DNA of 64,000 nt. Origin: Falsiroseomonas oleicola (GTDB lineage: Bacteria > Pseudomonadota > Alphaproteobacteria > Acetobacterales > Acetobacteraceae). Below the pieces are notes generated by a model, which was not told the origin of the DNA, did not search any database, and saw only the letters and a program-made list of their open reading frames with translations. Below, piece after piece: positions 50,754 to 59,432 of this stretch. Made by a program: the position numbers and the translations under genes. The stretch's first letter is position 1. Each line of letters opens with the position of its first letter. Where the stretch lies: NCBI RefSeq assembly GCF_019029495.1, contig NZ_JAERQM010000002.1, positions 757,957 to 821,956 of the forward strand, read 5' to 3'.

Positions 50754-51641
50754 TCAGATGTCTCCGTCGAGGTCGAGGGTCCAGGCATCGGCCACCAGCC
50801 TATAGCCGTCACCCTCCCGGGCCAGATGCGCCAGGGCCGGGAAATGCAGATGCATGCCGGCGATCGCCTGCCGGTCCGTCGCCACGCGGTCAAAAATGTG
50901 GCGGCGCGTAGCGGCGGCCTGGGCGGGGTCCACATCCACCGCCATCGTCGCCTCCGGCCGCGGCACCTGCACCTCCGGCACATGCACGATATCGCCCCAG
51001 ATCAGCAGGGATTTGCTGCCGGAGGCGATGAGGAAGCCGGTATGGCCGGGGGTGTGGCCGGGCAGCGGGATGGCGGTGACGCCGGGAAAGACCTCACCGG
51101 CGCTGAACAGGCTGGTGCAGTCGGCATAGGCGTCCAGCCGGGCACGGGCGCCGCCGAAGAAGGCGGCGCGGCGGGCGGCATCGCAGGCGGCCATGGCGGC
51201 GTCATCCCGCCAATAGGCGTGTTCGGCGACATGCAGGCGGAACTCGGCCCGCGGATAGAGCGGCGCGCCATCCGGTCCGGTCAGCCCGCCGAAATGGTCG
51301 GGATGCAGATGCGTCATCAGCAGCGTGTCCACCGACTCCGCCGCGACGCCTGCCGCCGCCAGATTGCCCGCCAGCCGCCCGACCGTGGGCTTGGAGGGGC
51401 CGCAGCCGGTGTCGATCAGCGCCACGCGGTCGCCATGGCGGACCAGAAAGCCGTTCACCGCCGTGCGGCGCGGCACCGGGCGGAAGGCGCTGTGCAGCAG
51501 CGCGGCGGCGTCCTCCTGCGCGATATCGCCGAGGGTCGACAGCGGCGCGTCCTGGTGGCCGTCGCTCAGCGCGGTGACGAGGATGTCGCCGACTCGCCGG
51601 TGGAATACGCCGGGCACCTGCTGGATCGCGCTGCTGGTCAT
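50754..51641 (-). CDS. MBL-fold metallo-hydrolase (lactonase-like)
   Basis: A 295-residue metallo-beta-lactamase-fold enzyme. The zinc motif HLHPDH is at 111-116, the DTGCGPSK loop precedes it, and later ligands are in LPGHTPGHTGF and IWGDIVHVPEV; HLHFPALAHL is near the C-terminus. This set is typical of quorum-quenching AHL lactonase-like and methyl-parathion-hydrolase-like proteins; the substrate is unknown. It lies upstream of the alpha/beta-hydrolase-fold gene on the same strand with the hairpin array between, and diverges from the hydrolase at 51717. Confidence 0.9.
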   Translation of the reverse strand: MTSSAIQQVPGVFHRRVGDILVTALSDGHQDAPLSTLGDIAQEDAAALLHSAFRPVPRRTAVNGFLVRHGDRVALIDTGCGPSKPTVGRLAGNLAAAGVAAESVDTLLMTHLHPDHFGGLTGPDGAPLYPRAEFRLHVAEHAYWRDDAAMAACDAARRAAFFGGARARLDAYADCTSLFSAGEVFPGVTAIPLPGHTPGHTGFLIASGSKSLLIWGDIVHVPEVQVPRPEATMAVDVDPAQAAATRRHIFDRVATDRQAIAGMHLHFPALAHLAREGDGYRLVADAWTLDLDGDI

Positions 51642-51716
51642 GCTGTGGTCCGTCCTGAATGGCGCGCCAGAATGGCGAGGCTGGCGGGATGGGCAAGGGG
51701 GAGGCACAGAGAAGCC

Positions 51717-52658
51717 ATGATGGCCCGACCGACCCGCCGCACGCTGATCGCCCATTCCGCCCTGGCCCTGCCAGGCGCGGCCCAGGCCGCCGAGGCGGTG
51801 GTGCTGCCCGGCCGGCTGCGCGGCACGCTGTTGCGGCCATCAGGCCCCGGTCGTGGCCTCGGCTGCCTGCTGCTGCCGGGCTCCGGCCCCACCGACCGGG
51901 ACGGCAACCAGCCCGGCCTGCGCAACGACGCGCTGCGCCTGCTGGCCGAGGGGCTGGCCGATGCCGGCATCCTCACCCTGCGCATGGACAAGCGCGGCGT
52001 CGCCGCCAGCCGCGCCGCGATCGGCCGGGAGGAGGATCTGACACTGCACAGCCATGCCGAGGATGCGGCGCGGGCGCTGGACCATCTGGCGGCCCAGCCG
52101 GGCACCGATCGGCTGGCGCTGCTCGGCCATAGCGAGGGCGGGGTGGTGGCCCTGCTGGCCGCGCGGCTGCGGCCCGTGGCGGCGCTGGTGCTGCTGGCCA
52201 CGCCCGGCTTTCCCGCCGCCGATCTGCTGCGCCGGCAACTGGGCGCGGCGCCGATGCCGGAGGATCTGCGCGCTGCCGCGCTGGGCATCCTGGCACGGCT
52301 GGAAGCCGGGGAGGCGGTGGCGGATGTCCCGCCGCCGCTGATGCCGCTGTTCCGGCCCAGCGTGCAGCCCTATCTGCGCGCCTGGTTCGCGCTGGACCCG
52401 GCCGCGTTGCTGCGGCGGCTGCCGTTGCCGACGCTGGTCATGCAGGGGGAGGCGGACCTCCAGGTCTCGGCCGAGGATGCGCGGCGGCTGGCGGCGGCGC
52501 GGGAGGGGGTGGCGCTGGCCCTGGTGCCGGGGATGAACCATGTGCTGCGGGACTCGCCGGCAGATCGGGCGGGGAATCTCGCGCTGTATGATCGGCCGGG
52601 CGTGCCGCTGCATCCGGCGGCGCTACCGCGGATATTGGCGCTTCTGGTGGGGGTGTGA
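51717..52658 (+). CDS. Alpha/beta hydrolase (esterase type), exported
   Basis: A 313-residue hydrolase with an export signal (RPTRRTLIAHSALALPGAAQAAEA, Arg-Arg pair). The fold is complete: LLLPGSGPTDRDGNQ oxyanion region, nucleophile LLGHSEGGVVAL, acid in VMQGEADLQV and base in VPGMNHVLRDS. It belongs with YqiK/BD-FAE-type periplasmic esterases. Two adjacent ATGs (51717, 51720) are equivalent. Convergent with htpG across a compound hairpin element. Confidence 0.9.
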   Translation: MMARPTRRTLIAHSALALPGAAQAAEAVVLPGRLRGTLLRPSGPGRGLGCLLLPGSGPTDRDGNQPGLRNDALRLLAEGLADAGILTLRMDKRGVAASRAAIGREEDLTLHSHAEDAARALDHLAAQPGTDRLALLGHSEGGVVALLAARLRPVAALVLLATPGFPAADLLRRQLGAAPMPEDLRAAALGILARLEAGEAVADVPPPLMPLFRPSVQPYLRAWFALDPAALLRRLPLPTLVMQGEADLQVSAEDARRLAAAREGVALALVPGMNHVLRDSPADRAGNLALYDRPGVPLHPAALPRILALLVGV

Positions 52659-52687
52659 GGGCGGGGCGGCGGTGCCTGACTTGCGAA

Positions 52688-52793
52688 GCCCCCCTCACCC
52701 AAACCCTCTCCCCCCGTCGGGGGGGTTGGACGCATGCGTCCAACGCTGCGCAGGCTTGGCGCGTAGCGCCTAGCCGGAGCGGGTGAGGGGGGC
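52688..52793. repeat. Compound nested palindromic element
   Basis: A 106-base unit bounded by 13-base inverted repeats GCCCCCCTCACCC (52688-52700) and GGGTGAGGGGGGC (52781-52793). Inside are a C6/G6 hairpin (52710-52724), an 18-base perfect palindrome TTGGACGCATGCGTCCAA (52726-52743) and GGCGC-GTA-GCGCC (52758-52770). It fills the convergent gap before htpG. It looks like a dispersed intergenic repeat (REP/BIME or MITE-like) and would also act as a bidirectional terminator. Confidence 0.7.
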
Positions 52794-52804
52794 CTCGCAG
52801 CCCT

Positions 52805-54643
52805 TCACGCCCCGCCGATCGCCAGCGCCTCTGCCACCTTCCGCGCGAAGGCCACCGGATCACGCGGCGTGTCGCCATCCTGCAGCCGCGCCAGGTCCAG
52901 CAGCAGGCCGGCATCCTCGGCCAGCTCCGCGCCTTCCGCCGCCGCCTTCTCCGCCAGGCGGCGGATCAGGGCATGGCGCGGATTCACCTCCAGCACCGGC
53001 AGCCCGCCGCCAAAGCCACGGCCGGCGCGGCGCATCAGGCGCTGCATCTGAAGGTCCGGGCCGCTTTCCGTCGCGGCCAGCACCACGGCGCTGTCCACCA
53101 GACGGTCGGTGGCGCGCACCTCCGACACCTCCTTCGCCAGGGCCTCCTTCAGCAGCGGCAGCAGCCGGGCGAGGTCGGCGGCCTCGCCCTCCGGCGCCGT
53201 GCCTTCCACCGCGGAGAGGTCCACGCTGCCCTGGGTGATGCTGCGGATCGGCTTGTCGTCAAACCGTTCAAGCTGTTCCGGCCAGAAGGCGTCGATCTGG
53301 TCGGTCAGCAGCAGCACCTCCACGCCCTTGGCGCGAAAACCCTCCATTTGCGGCGACGTCGCCAGGGTGGCGGCATTGTCGCCGAGCAGGATATGGATCG
53401 CCTCCTGGCCCGGCTTCATCCGCGCCACGTATTCGGCGAGCGAGGTCCAGCCCTCCACGGCGGAGGACCGGAAGCGCAGCAGCCCGGCCAGTTCCTGCCG
53501 GTGCTCGGCATCCTCCCAGACGCCTTCCTTCAGCACCGGGCCGAAGACCGACCAGAACTTGGTGTAGTCCTCGGCATCCTTGGCGCGGAACTTCAACTCC
53601 GACATCACCTTGCCGGTCACCGCGCGGCGAATGCGCGCCAGCACCGGCGTTGCCTGGAGCATTTCGCGGGAGACGTTGAGCGGCAGGTCCTCGGTGTCCA
53701 CCACGCCCTGCACGAAGCGCAGCCAGGGCGGCAGCAGCGCGGCCTCCTCGGTGATGAACATGCGGCGGACATGCAGCCGCACCTTGCTCTCCCGGTCTCC
53801 CTCCACCGCCTGGAAGGGCTTGGCGCCCGGGATGAACAGCAGGGCGCTGAATTCCAGCGCGCCCTCCGCCCGCCAATGCAGGGTGGACCAGGGCTTGTCG
53901 AAGATATTGCCGAGGTGGCGGTAGAATTCGAGGCTGGCTTCCTCTGTCACCTCGGACTTGGATTTGCGCCACAGCGCCGTACCCTCATTCGCCGGATGCT
54001 CCACCCCATCCTGGGTGACGGTGATGGGGATGGTGATGTGGTCGGCCCATTTGCGGATGATGGTCTGCAGCCGCATCGGCTCCAGGAACTCCTCCGCATC
54101 CGCCTTCATGTGCAGCACGATGTCGGTGCCGGCCTCGGCGCGCTCGGCGGGCGCCAGGGTGTAGTCGCCGCGGCCCTCGCTGGCCCAGAGCCAGGCTTCC
54201 TCCGTGCCGACGCGGCGGGAGGTGACCTCCACCCGCTCCGCCACCATGAAGGCCGAATAGAAGCCGACGCCGAACTGGCCGATCAGGTTCGGCTTGTCCG
54301 CCGCCGGCGCATCGGCGAGGGATTTGGCGAAGGCCAGCGTGCCCGACCGGGCGATGGTGCCGAGGTGCTGGGTCAGCTCCGCCTTGGACATGCCGGTGCC
54401 GGGGTCGGAGATGGTGAGCGTCCGCGCCGCCTTGTCCGGTACGACGCGCACCTTCGCCTCCGCCGGCAGCATCAGGCTGGCATCGGTCAGCGCCTCGAAC
54501 CGTCGGCGATCCACGGCATCGGCGGCATTGGCCACCAGCTCCCGCAGGAAGATCTCGCGTTCGGAATACAAGGCGTGGACGACCAGATCGAGCAGGCGCC
54601 CCACCTCGGCGCCGAATTCATGCCGCTCCGCAGTCTCGGTCAT
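52805..54643 (-). CDS. htpG: Molecular chaperone HtpG (Hsp90)
   Basis: Bacterial Hsp90 of 612 residues, normal length. The GHKL ATPase domain has [19 protein letters not shown] (with the Mg-binding Asn), [13 protein letters not shown], and [20 protein letters not shown] as the nucleotide lid region. The middle domain has [10 protein letters not shown] with the catalytic-loop Arg. The C-terminal dimerisation domain ends without an MEEVD tail, as usual in bacteria. It appears to be a single gene; heat-shock control is expected, but I did not find a convincing RpoH promoter. Confidence 0.97.
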   Translation of the reverse strand: MTETAERHEFGAEVGRLLDLVVHALYSEREIFLRELVANAADAVDRRRFEALTDASLMLPAEAKVRVVPDKAARTLTISDPGTGMSKAELTQHLGTIARSGTLAFAKSLADAPAADKPNLIGQFGVGFYSAFMVAERVEVTSRRVGTEEAWLWASEGRGDYTLAPAERAEAGTDIVLHMKADAEEFLEPMRLQTIIRKWADHITIPITVTQDGVEHPANEGTALWRKSKSEVTEEASLEFYRHLGNIFDKPWSTLHWRAEGALEFSALLFIPGAKPFQAVEGDRESKVRLHVRRMFITEEAALLPPWLRFVQGVVDTEDLPLNVSREMLQATPVLARIRRAVTGKVMSELKFRAKDAEDYTKFWSVFGPVLKEGVWEDAEHRQELAGLLRFRSSAVEGWTSLAEYVARMKPGQEAIHILLGDNAATLATSPQMEGFRAKGVEVLLLTDQIDAFWPEQLERFDDKPIRSITQGSVDLSAVEGTAPEGEAADLARLLPLLKEALAKEVSEVRATDRLVDSAVVLAATESGPDLQMQRLMRRAGRGFGGGLPVLEVNPRHALIRRLAEKAAAEGAELAEDAGLLLDLARLQDGDTPRDPVAFARKVAEALAIGGA

Positions 54644-54700
54644 CTTGCATCCCCATCGTAGATCGCGCGGGCGGCGATATGCGCGGCCCTGGGGAGGTTT

Positions 54701-55057
54701 TCAACCGGGCGTGCGAACCCAGGCGAGCAGCACCAGGAAGCCGGCGATCCCGGCGAAGACATGGCTGGCCAGAAGGGCATTGGCGCCGCGCCGCGCCGTT
54801 CGGGGCAGGCGGCGGGCGCTCCAGCCCGCGACCAGCGCCAGGGCCAGCAGCGCCAGGGGCAGCCAGGCGGGTGGGCCGGAGGCCGTGGCCGGCGCGCGCA
54901 GCACCAGCCAGGCGACCAGCGCGGTCGCGGTCAGGGCCAGGACCAGATGGATCAGCACCAGCAGCCGGTGGCGGATGCGTTGCAGGAACAGCAGGCCGCA
55001 GCCAACGCCGACCACCAGGGTCAGCAGCACGGCCATGATGGCGGGGGCGGTGCTCAT
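54701..55057 (-). CDS. Small multi-pass membrane protein, unknown
   Basis: I do not recognise the family. 118 residues with about four hydrophobic segments: IMAVLLTLVVGVGCGLLFL, LLVLIHLVLALTATALVAWL, LPLALLALALVAGWSA and ALLASHVFAGIAGFLVLLAW. His and Arg residues at helix ends (RIRHRLLVLIH, SHVFAG) recall small haem-binding or DUF420-like membrane proteins, but that is speculation. Its ATG overlaps the histidine phosphatase stop (ATGA), so the two are coupled. Confidence 0.72.
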   Translation of the reverse strand: MSTAPAIMAVLLTLVVGVGCGLLFLQRIRHRLLVLIHLVLALTATALVAWLVLRAPATASGPPAWLPLALLALALVAGWSARRLPRTARRGANALLASHVFAGIAGFLVLLAWVRTPG

Positions 55058-55599
55058 GGCCGGATGCGTCCGGCGACGGCCAGCGTGCCGGGGCGCAGCA
55101 CGATGCCCTCGCCGGAGGCCGGGAAGATCTCGGTCAGCGCGGTGATGTTCACCTGATGCGTGGTGATGACCAGCGCGCCCGGCCCCGCCCAGCCTTGCAG
55201 CAGGGCTCGCGCCGCCTCGGTGCGCGGCGCGGCGTCCCGGCGGTTGGCGAAGAAGGAATCGAAGACGGGCTCGGGCCGGGACTGGCCGGGGAAGGCCAGC
55301 TCCGCCGTCTCCCGTGCCCGGCACCAGCGGGAGGTGAGGACCTGGCCGACCGCGATCTCCCGTGCCCGAAAAGTGGCGCCGATGCGCCGTGCCTGGTCGC
55401 GGCCGAGGGCATCCAGGTTGCGCTGGGTGGCGCAATCCTCCAGCCGGAAGCCCGGCGGATCGCCGCCGCCAGGGGCGTTGGCGTGGCGGAACAGCACGAT
55501 GCCGCCCTGGCGCAGCACCGGCCATCCCTCCGCCCGGGCGGTGCCGGGCAGCAGCAAGGCGGGCAGTGCCAGCGCGGCGCGGCGTGGCAGGCGGGTCAC
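55054..55599 (-). CDS. Histidine phosphatase family protein, exported
   Basis: A 181-residue branch-1 histidine phosphatase. GTG start with GGGGAGG at 6 bases; the signal peptide is LPRRAALALPALLLPGTARA. The phospho-acceptor is His39 in VLFRHANAPGG, Arg-rich TSRWCRARETAEL gives the second catalytic Arg, and LVITTHQVNITAL has the second catalytic His. Probably periplasmic; substrate unknown. Coupled to the small membrane protein downstream. Confidence 0.85.
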   Translation of the reverse strand: MTRLPRRAALALPALLLPGTARAEGWPVLRQGGIVLFRHANAPGGGDPPGFRLEDCATQRNLDALGRDQARRIGATFRAREIAVGQVLTSRWCRARETAELAFPGQSRPEPVFDSFFANRRDAAPRTEAARALLQGWAGPGALVITTHQVNITALTEIFPASGEGIVLRPGTLAVAGRIRP

Positions 55600-55734
55600 G
55601 GCGGGCCTCCCCTTGGTCCGAGCCGGATGTCGTGCGGCCGGGCCGGTTGTAAAGCGTGCATTGACGGGGTGGGGAGGCTGCGGTTCCCTCGGCCGTCCAT
55701 TGGCCCGGCTGATGCACCAAGAAGGGGAACGTCC

Positions 55735-56616
55735 ATGAACCATGTCACGCCCAGCCACCTCGCCGGCCCGCGCTACCGGCATGAGGCGGAGGCCGCCCAG
55801 CCCTATCGCAGCATCACGGTGGAGAAGCTGACGCCCATCATCGGCGCGGAGATCGGCGGCGTCGATCTTGCCCGGCCGACGCCGGAGCAGATGCAGGAAA
55901 TCCACCGCGCCTTCGCCGAGAACCTGGTGATCTTCTTCCGCGACCAGGTGATGACGCCGGAACAGCACCTGGCCTTCGGCCAACAGTTCGGCCCGCTGCA
56001 CATCCACCCCGCGGCGCCGACCGAGGGCCATCCCGCGCTGATGATCATCAAGGCGGACCGCAACAGCCCGCGCGCCAATGGCGAGTTCTGGCATTCCGAC
56101 GTGTCCTGCGACGAGGAACCGCCGCTGGGCAGCATCCTCTATATCAAGGAATCCCCGGCGGTCGGCGGCGACACGCTGTTCGCCAATATGTACGCCGCCT
56201 ATGACGCGCTGTCGGATCGCATGAAGACCTATCTGGAAGGCCTGACGGCGGTGCATGACGGGGAGGAGATCTATCGCGGCACCTATGCGAATGTCGGCGT
56301 GCAGGACAAGCCCGTCTATCCGCGCGCGGTGCATCCGGTGATCCGCACCCATCCCGTGACGGGCCGCAAGGCGCTGTTCGTCAACAAGGGATTCACCCGG
56401 CGCATCCTGGATATTCCGGTGGATGAGAGCACGGGGCTGCTCGCCTATCTGTTCGAGCACAGCGCCAATCCGCTGTTCCAGTGCCGCTTCCGCTGGCGCA
56501 CCAATTCCGTCGCCTTCTGGGACAATCGCTGCGCGCAGCACCGGGCGATGTGGGACTACTGGCCCGCGACGCGCTACGGCAACCGCGTGACCATCCAGGG
56601 CGACAGGCCGGTTTGA
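55735..56616 (+). CDS. TauD/TfdA-family Fe(II)/2-oxoglutarate dioxygenase
   Basis: A 293-residue dioxygenase. The facial triad is His120-x-Asp122 (GEFWHSDVSC) and His269 (NRCAQHRAMWDYW), with the 2-oxoglutarate-binding Arg a little beyond (ATRYGNRVT). VIFFRDQVMTPEQHLAFGQQ and GGDTLFANMYAAYDAL are family motifs. Members hydroxylate taurine, 2,4-D, alkyl sulfates and other substrates; none can be chosen here. The next gene is 11 bases downstream. Confidence 0.94.
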   Translation: MNHVTPSHLAGPRYRHEAEAAQPYRSITVEKLTPIIGAEIGGVDLARPTPEQMQEIHRAFAENLVIFFRDQVMTPEQHLAFGQQFGPLHIHPAAPTEGHPALMIIKADRNSPRANGEFWHSDVSCDEEPPLGSILYIKESPAVGGDTLFANMYAAYDALSDRMKTYLEGLTAVHDGEEIYRGTYANVGVQDKPVYPRAVHPVIRTHPVTGRKALFVNKGFTRRILDIPVDESTGLLAYLFEHSANPLFQCRFRWRTNSVAFWDNRCAQHRAMWDYWPATRYGNRVTIQGDRPV

Positions 56617-56627
56617 GGAGAGACCAA

Positions 56628-57230
56628 GTGACTGAGACATTGCTGTTCCCGGGTCGCGTGGAATGGTCCGGCGAGAATCCGGGCATTTCGCTGAAGCAGG
56701 ACCCGGCGGGGCCTTTCACCACCCTGGCTTCCTTCTTCCGCGTCGTGCTGTCCCCGCATGGGCGCGGACATGCGCTGGTGCTGCTGCAATCGCCGAAGGA
56801 GAATGGCGCCCCGGGCAATATCTGCCTGACGGACAACGAGCCCTTGGCGCGCTGGCTGGTGGCCGACTACGTGTCGCATTTCGGTGCCTGGCGCGGGCTG
56901 CCGGGGCTGAAAGGCCTGCACTATCGCAGCCTGGACAGCGTGGCGGCGGGTGGCGATGCCATTTCCTCCTACAGCGAGACGGTGACCGCGGGCGACATGA
57001 CGGTGGCGCTGGAATGGTCGGGCCTCGGCATGCCCTTCTGTTTCGCGCTGCCGCCCGAGAAATCGGCCACGGGTCGGCACCATATGCCGACCCTCTTCGT
57101 CGGCTGCGACAAGGCGACCGTCACGGTGAATGGCGTGGCCATCCCCGGCGCACCGATTCCGCGCGAGATCGCCGGCCAGCACATCTCCACCGCGATGCTG
57201 GCTTTTTCGGAAACCTGGATCGGCGTGTGA
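56628..57230 (+). CDS. Conserved hypothetical protein downstream of the dioxygenase
   Basis: I do not recognise this 200-residue soluble protein. GTG start with GAGGAG at 9 bases. It contains LLFPGRVEWSGENPGISLK, NICLTDNEPLARWLVADYVS and SYSETVTAGDMTVALEWSG, a mostly beta pattern, and lacks a signal peptide or obvious metal motif. The tight spacing behind the TauD-type gene suggests a shared pathway, perhaps as a binding or accessory protein. Confidence 0.82.
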   Translation: MTETLLFPGRVEWSGENPGISLKQDPAGPFTTLASFFRVVLSPHGRGHALVLLQSPKENGAPGNICLTDNEPLARWLVADYVSHFGAWRGLPGLKGLHYRSLDSVAAGGDAISSYSETVTAGDMTVALEWSGLGMPFCFALPPEKSATGRHHMPTLFVGCDKATVTVNGVAIPGAPIPREIAGQHISTAMLAFSETWIGV

Positions 57231-58241
57231 TCAGGTGACGGCCTGCGCCTGAGCCCAGGCGAGGGCCGCCACCCTTTCGAAGCGCGCGGCAAGCGCATGG
57301 GCTTCCGGATTCGCCGCCGTGCCGCGCGCCGCGCGGCCGCGGATGCCATGCAGGATGGCGGCGAAGCGGAACATGTTGAAGGCGACGTAGAAGTCCAGAT
57401 CCGGCACGGCATCGCGGCCGCTGTGCCGGGCATAGGCGGCGATGTAATCGGCCTCGCTGGGCAGGCCCTGCGCCGCGAAATCGACACCCGCGATGCCGCC
57501 CAGGATATCGCGCGGCATGCGGTACATCATGAGGTGATAGGCGAAGTCGGCCAGGGGATGGCCGATGGTCGATAATTCCCAGTCCAGCACGGCGAGGATG
57601 CGCGGCTCGGTCGGGTGGAAGATCATATTGTCCAGCCGGAAGTCGCCATGCACCACGGCCACTTCCTCCGCCGCCGGGATGTGGCGCGGCAGCCAGTCCA
57701 CCAGCCGGTCCATGTTGTCGTTGCGACCGGCCTCCGCGTCTTCGAGATACTGCCTGGACCAGCGCGCCACCTGGCGTTCCACATAGCGCGAGGGGCGACC
57801 GTAATCGGCGAGGCCGATGGCAACGGGATCGAAGCGATGCAGCGCGGCCAGTGTGCCGACCATCGCCTCGAAACAGGCGGCGCGTTCGGCGCGCGAAAAG
57901 TCGGGGAAGGTGGCATCCCAGAAGATGCGGCCCTCCACCATGTCCATCACGTAGAAGGCGCTGCCGAGCACGGCCTCATCCAGGCACAGCGCATGGACAT
58001 GCGGCACAGGGAAGCCGGCGGCGCCAAGCGCCGTCATCACCCGCGCCTCCCGGTCCACCGCATGCGCGCCCTTCAGCAGCACGCCCGGCGGCTTGCGGCG
58101 CAGCACGTAGCGTGCGCCAGGCGTGTCGATGCGATAGGTCGGATTGGACTGGCCGCCCTGGAAGCGGGTGAGCGTCAAAGGTCCGGAGAAGCCCGGCACA
58201 TGGGCGGACATCCAGGCGGCCAGCCCTGCCGTGTCGTTCAT
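57231..58241 (-). CDS. APH-fold phosphotransferase (ACAD10/11 kinase-like)
   Basis: A 336-residue aminoglycoside-phosphotransferase-fold kinase. The catalytic loop VVHGDFRLDNMIFHP has Asp200 and Asn205, and the metal Asp220 is in VLDWELSTIGHPLADFAYH. FQGGQSNPTYRI is the nucleotide loop and YVLRRKP the ATP Lys strand. This subfamily is fused to acyl-CoA dehydrogenase in mammalian ACAD10/11; here the dehydrogenase is the overlapping upstream gene. It probably phosphorylates a hydroxyacyl-CoA so that phosphate can be eliminated next. Confidence 0.9.
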   Translation of the reverse strand: MNDTAGLAAWMSAHVPGFSGPLTLTRFQGGQSNPTYRIDTPGARYVLRRKPPGVLLKGAHAVDREARVMTALGAAGFPVPHVHALCLDEAVLGSAFYVMDMVEGRIFWDATFPDFSRAERAACFEAMVGTLAALHRFDPVAIGLADYGRPSRYVERQVARWSRQYLEDAEAGRNDNMDRLVDWLPRHIPAAEEVAVVHGDFRLDNMIFHPTEPRILAVLDWELSTIGHPLADFAYHLMMYRMPRDILGGIAGVDFAAQGLPSEADYIAAYARHSGRDAVPDLDFYVAFNMFRFAAILHGIRGRAARGTAANPEAHALAARFERVAALAWAQAQAVT

Positions 58242-59422
58242 CGCTTCTGTGGCCCCAGCGCGGCGCGCTTGATGCCCTTGGCGATGGACCATTTATGGAC
58301 CTCGGTCGGGCCGTCATAGATGCGGAAGGCGCGGGTTTCGCGCAGCACCTGTTCCACGATGGTATCGCCCGTGACGCCCGTGCCGCCCAGCACCTGCACG
58401 CAGCGATCGGCGACGCGGTACAGCGCCTCCGACACCGCCACCTTCGCAACGCTGCTTTCATGCGTGCCGGAATGCCCCGCATCCAGCGCCGCGGCGCACC
58501 AGTCGATCATCAGCGCGGCCTGCTGCAATTCGATCAGGTTCTCGGCCAGCATGAAGCCGACGCCCTCATGGTCGATGAGCAGCTTGCCGAAGGCCTCCCG
58601 CTTCACCGCATAGGCCGTCGCGATCTCCTGCGCGCGCGTCGCCGCGCCATGCCAGCGCATGCAGTGCGACAGACGCGCGGGAGCGAGCCTGATCTGCGCA
58701 TAGCGAAAACCCTCATCCACCTCGCCCAGCACCTGGTCGTCGGTGACGCGCAAATCCTCGATGGCGACCACCGCATGGCCGCCGGGCATGGAACTGTCGA
58801 TGGTGTCGAGGATGCGCTCGATGCGGATGGCGGGGTTTGGCAGCTCCACCAGGAACATGGTCGCGCCGATCTTCGCGTCGGTGGGCGTGCTGCGCGCCAT
58901 GACAATGCCGACCGAAGCGCCCCGCGCACCGGTGATGAAGGCCTTGCGGCCATTGATGACCCAGCCCGAATTGTCGCGCCGCGCCAGGGTCTGCAACATC
59001 GAGGGATCGGAGCCGGCGCCACCCTCCGCCGCCGGTTCCGTCATGAAGAAGGCGGATCGCGCGCCGGCGATCAGCGGCGCCAGGAAGCGCGCCTTCTGCG
59101 CCGCCGTGCCGATCTTCCCGAGCAGGAACATATTGCCCTCATCGGGCGCCATGGTGTTGACCGCGACGGGGCCGAGCGGCGACAGGCCTGACTTCTTCAG
59201 CACCGTCGCGGTTTCCACCTGCGTCAGATGGCTGCCATCCGCCAGGATATGCGGCGTCAGCACGCCGGCCGCGCGCGCCTTCGCCCGCAGTTCCTGCACC
59301 AGATCATCGCTCGGCCCATGCGCGCCGCAGCGCGGATCATGCTCATAGGGGATGACGGTGCCGCGCACGAAATCCTCGACGCGCTGCGCGATCTCCAGGC
59401 TGCGCGGGGTCTGTTCCATCAT
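58238..59422 (-). CDS. Acyl-CoA dehydrogenase family protein (ACAD10/11-like)
   Basis: A 394-residue flavoenzyme. FFMTEPAAEGGAGSDPSML is the FAD/substrate signature, KAFITGARGA and RYAQIRLAPARLSHCMRW are central blocks, and the C-terminus has CVQVLGGTGVTGDTIVEQVL and RIYDGPTEVHKWSIAKGI. It resembles the ACAD10/11 branch, which can work with a kinase on 4-hydroxyacyl-CoAs. It overlaps the kinase gene by four bases and follows an SDR gene by ten. Confidence 0.93.
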   Translation of the reverse strand: MMEQTPRSLEIAQRVEDFVRGTVIPYEHDPRCGAHGPSDDLVQELRAKARAAGVLTPHILADGSHLTQVETATVLKKSGLSPLGPVAVNTMAPDEGNMFLLGKIGTAAQKARFLAPLIAGARSAFFMTEPAAEGGAGSDPSMLQTLARRDNSGWVINGRKAFITGARGASVGIVMARSTPTDAKIGATMFLVELPNPAIRIERILDTIDSSMPGGHAVVAIEDLRVTDDQVLGEVDEGFRYAQIRLAPARLSHCMRWHGAATRAQEIATAYAVKREAFGKLLIDHEGVGFMLAENLIELQQAALMIDWCAAALDAGHSGTHESSVAKVAVSEALYRVADRCVQVLGGTGVTGDTIVEQVLRETRAFRIYDGPTEVHKWSIAKGIKRAALGPQKR

Positions 59423-59432
59423 GCGTCGGTCC

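Noticed and set aside
46176-51641. Antibiotic-resistance island (beta-lactamase fold and MBL fold near each other)
   Set aside because: The serine enzyme lacks a signal peptide and has HSGG instead of KTG; the MBL protein resembles lactonases. Both sit among catabolic genes.
53000-54661. Long + strand frame opposite htpG
   Set aside because: It is a low-complexity shadow of the htpG codons; HtpG motifs on the - strand are complete over 612 residues.
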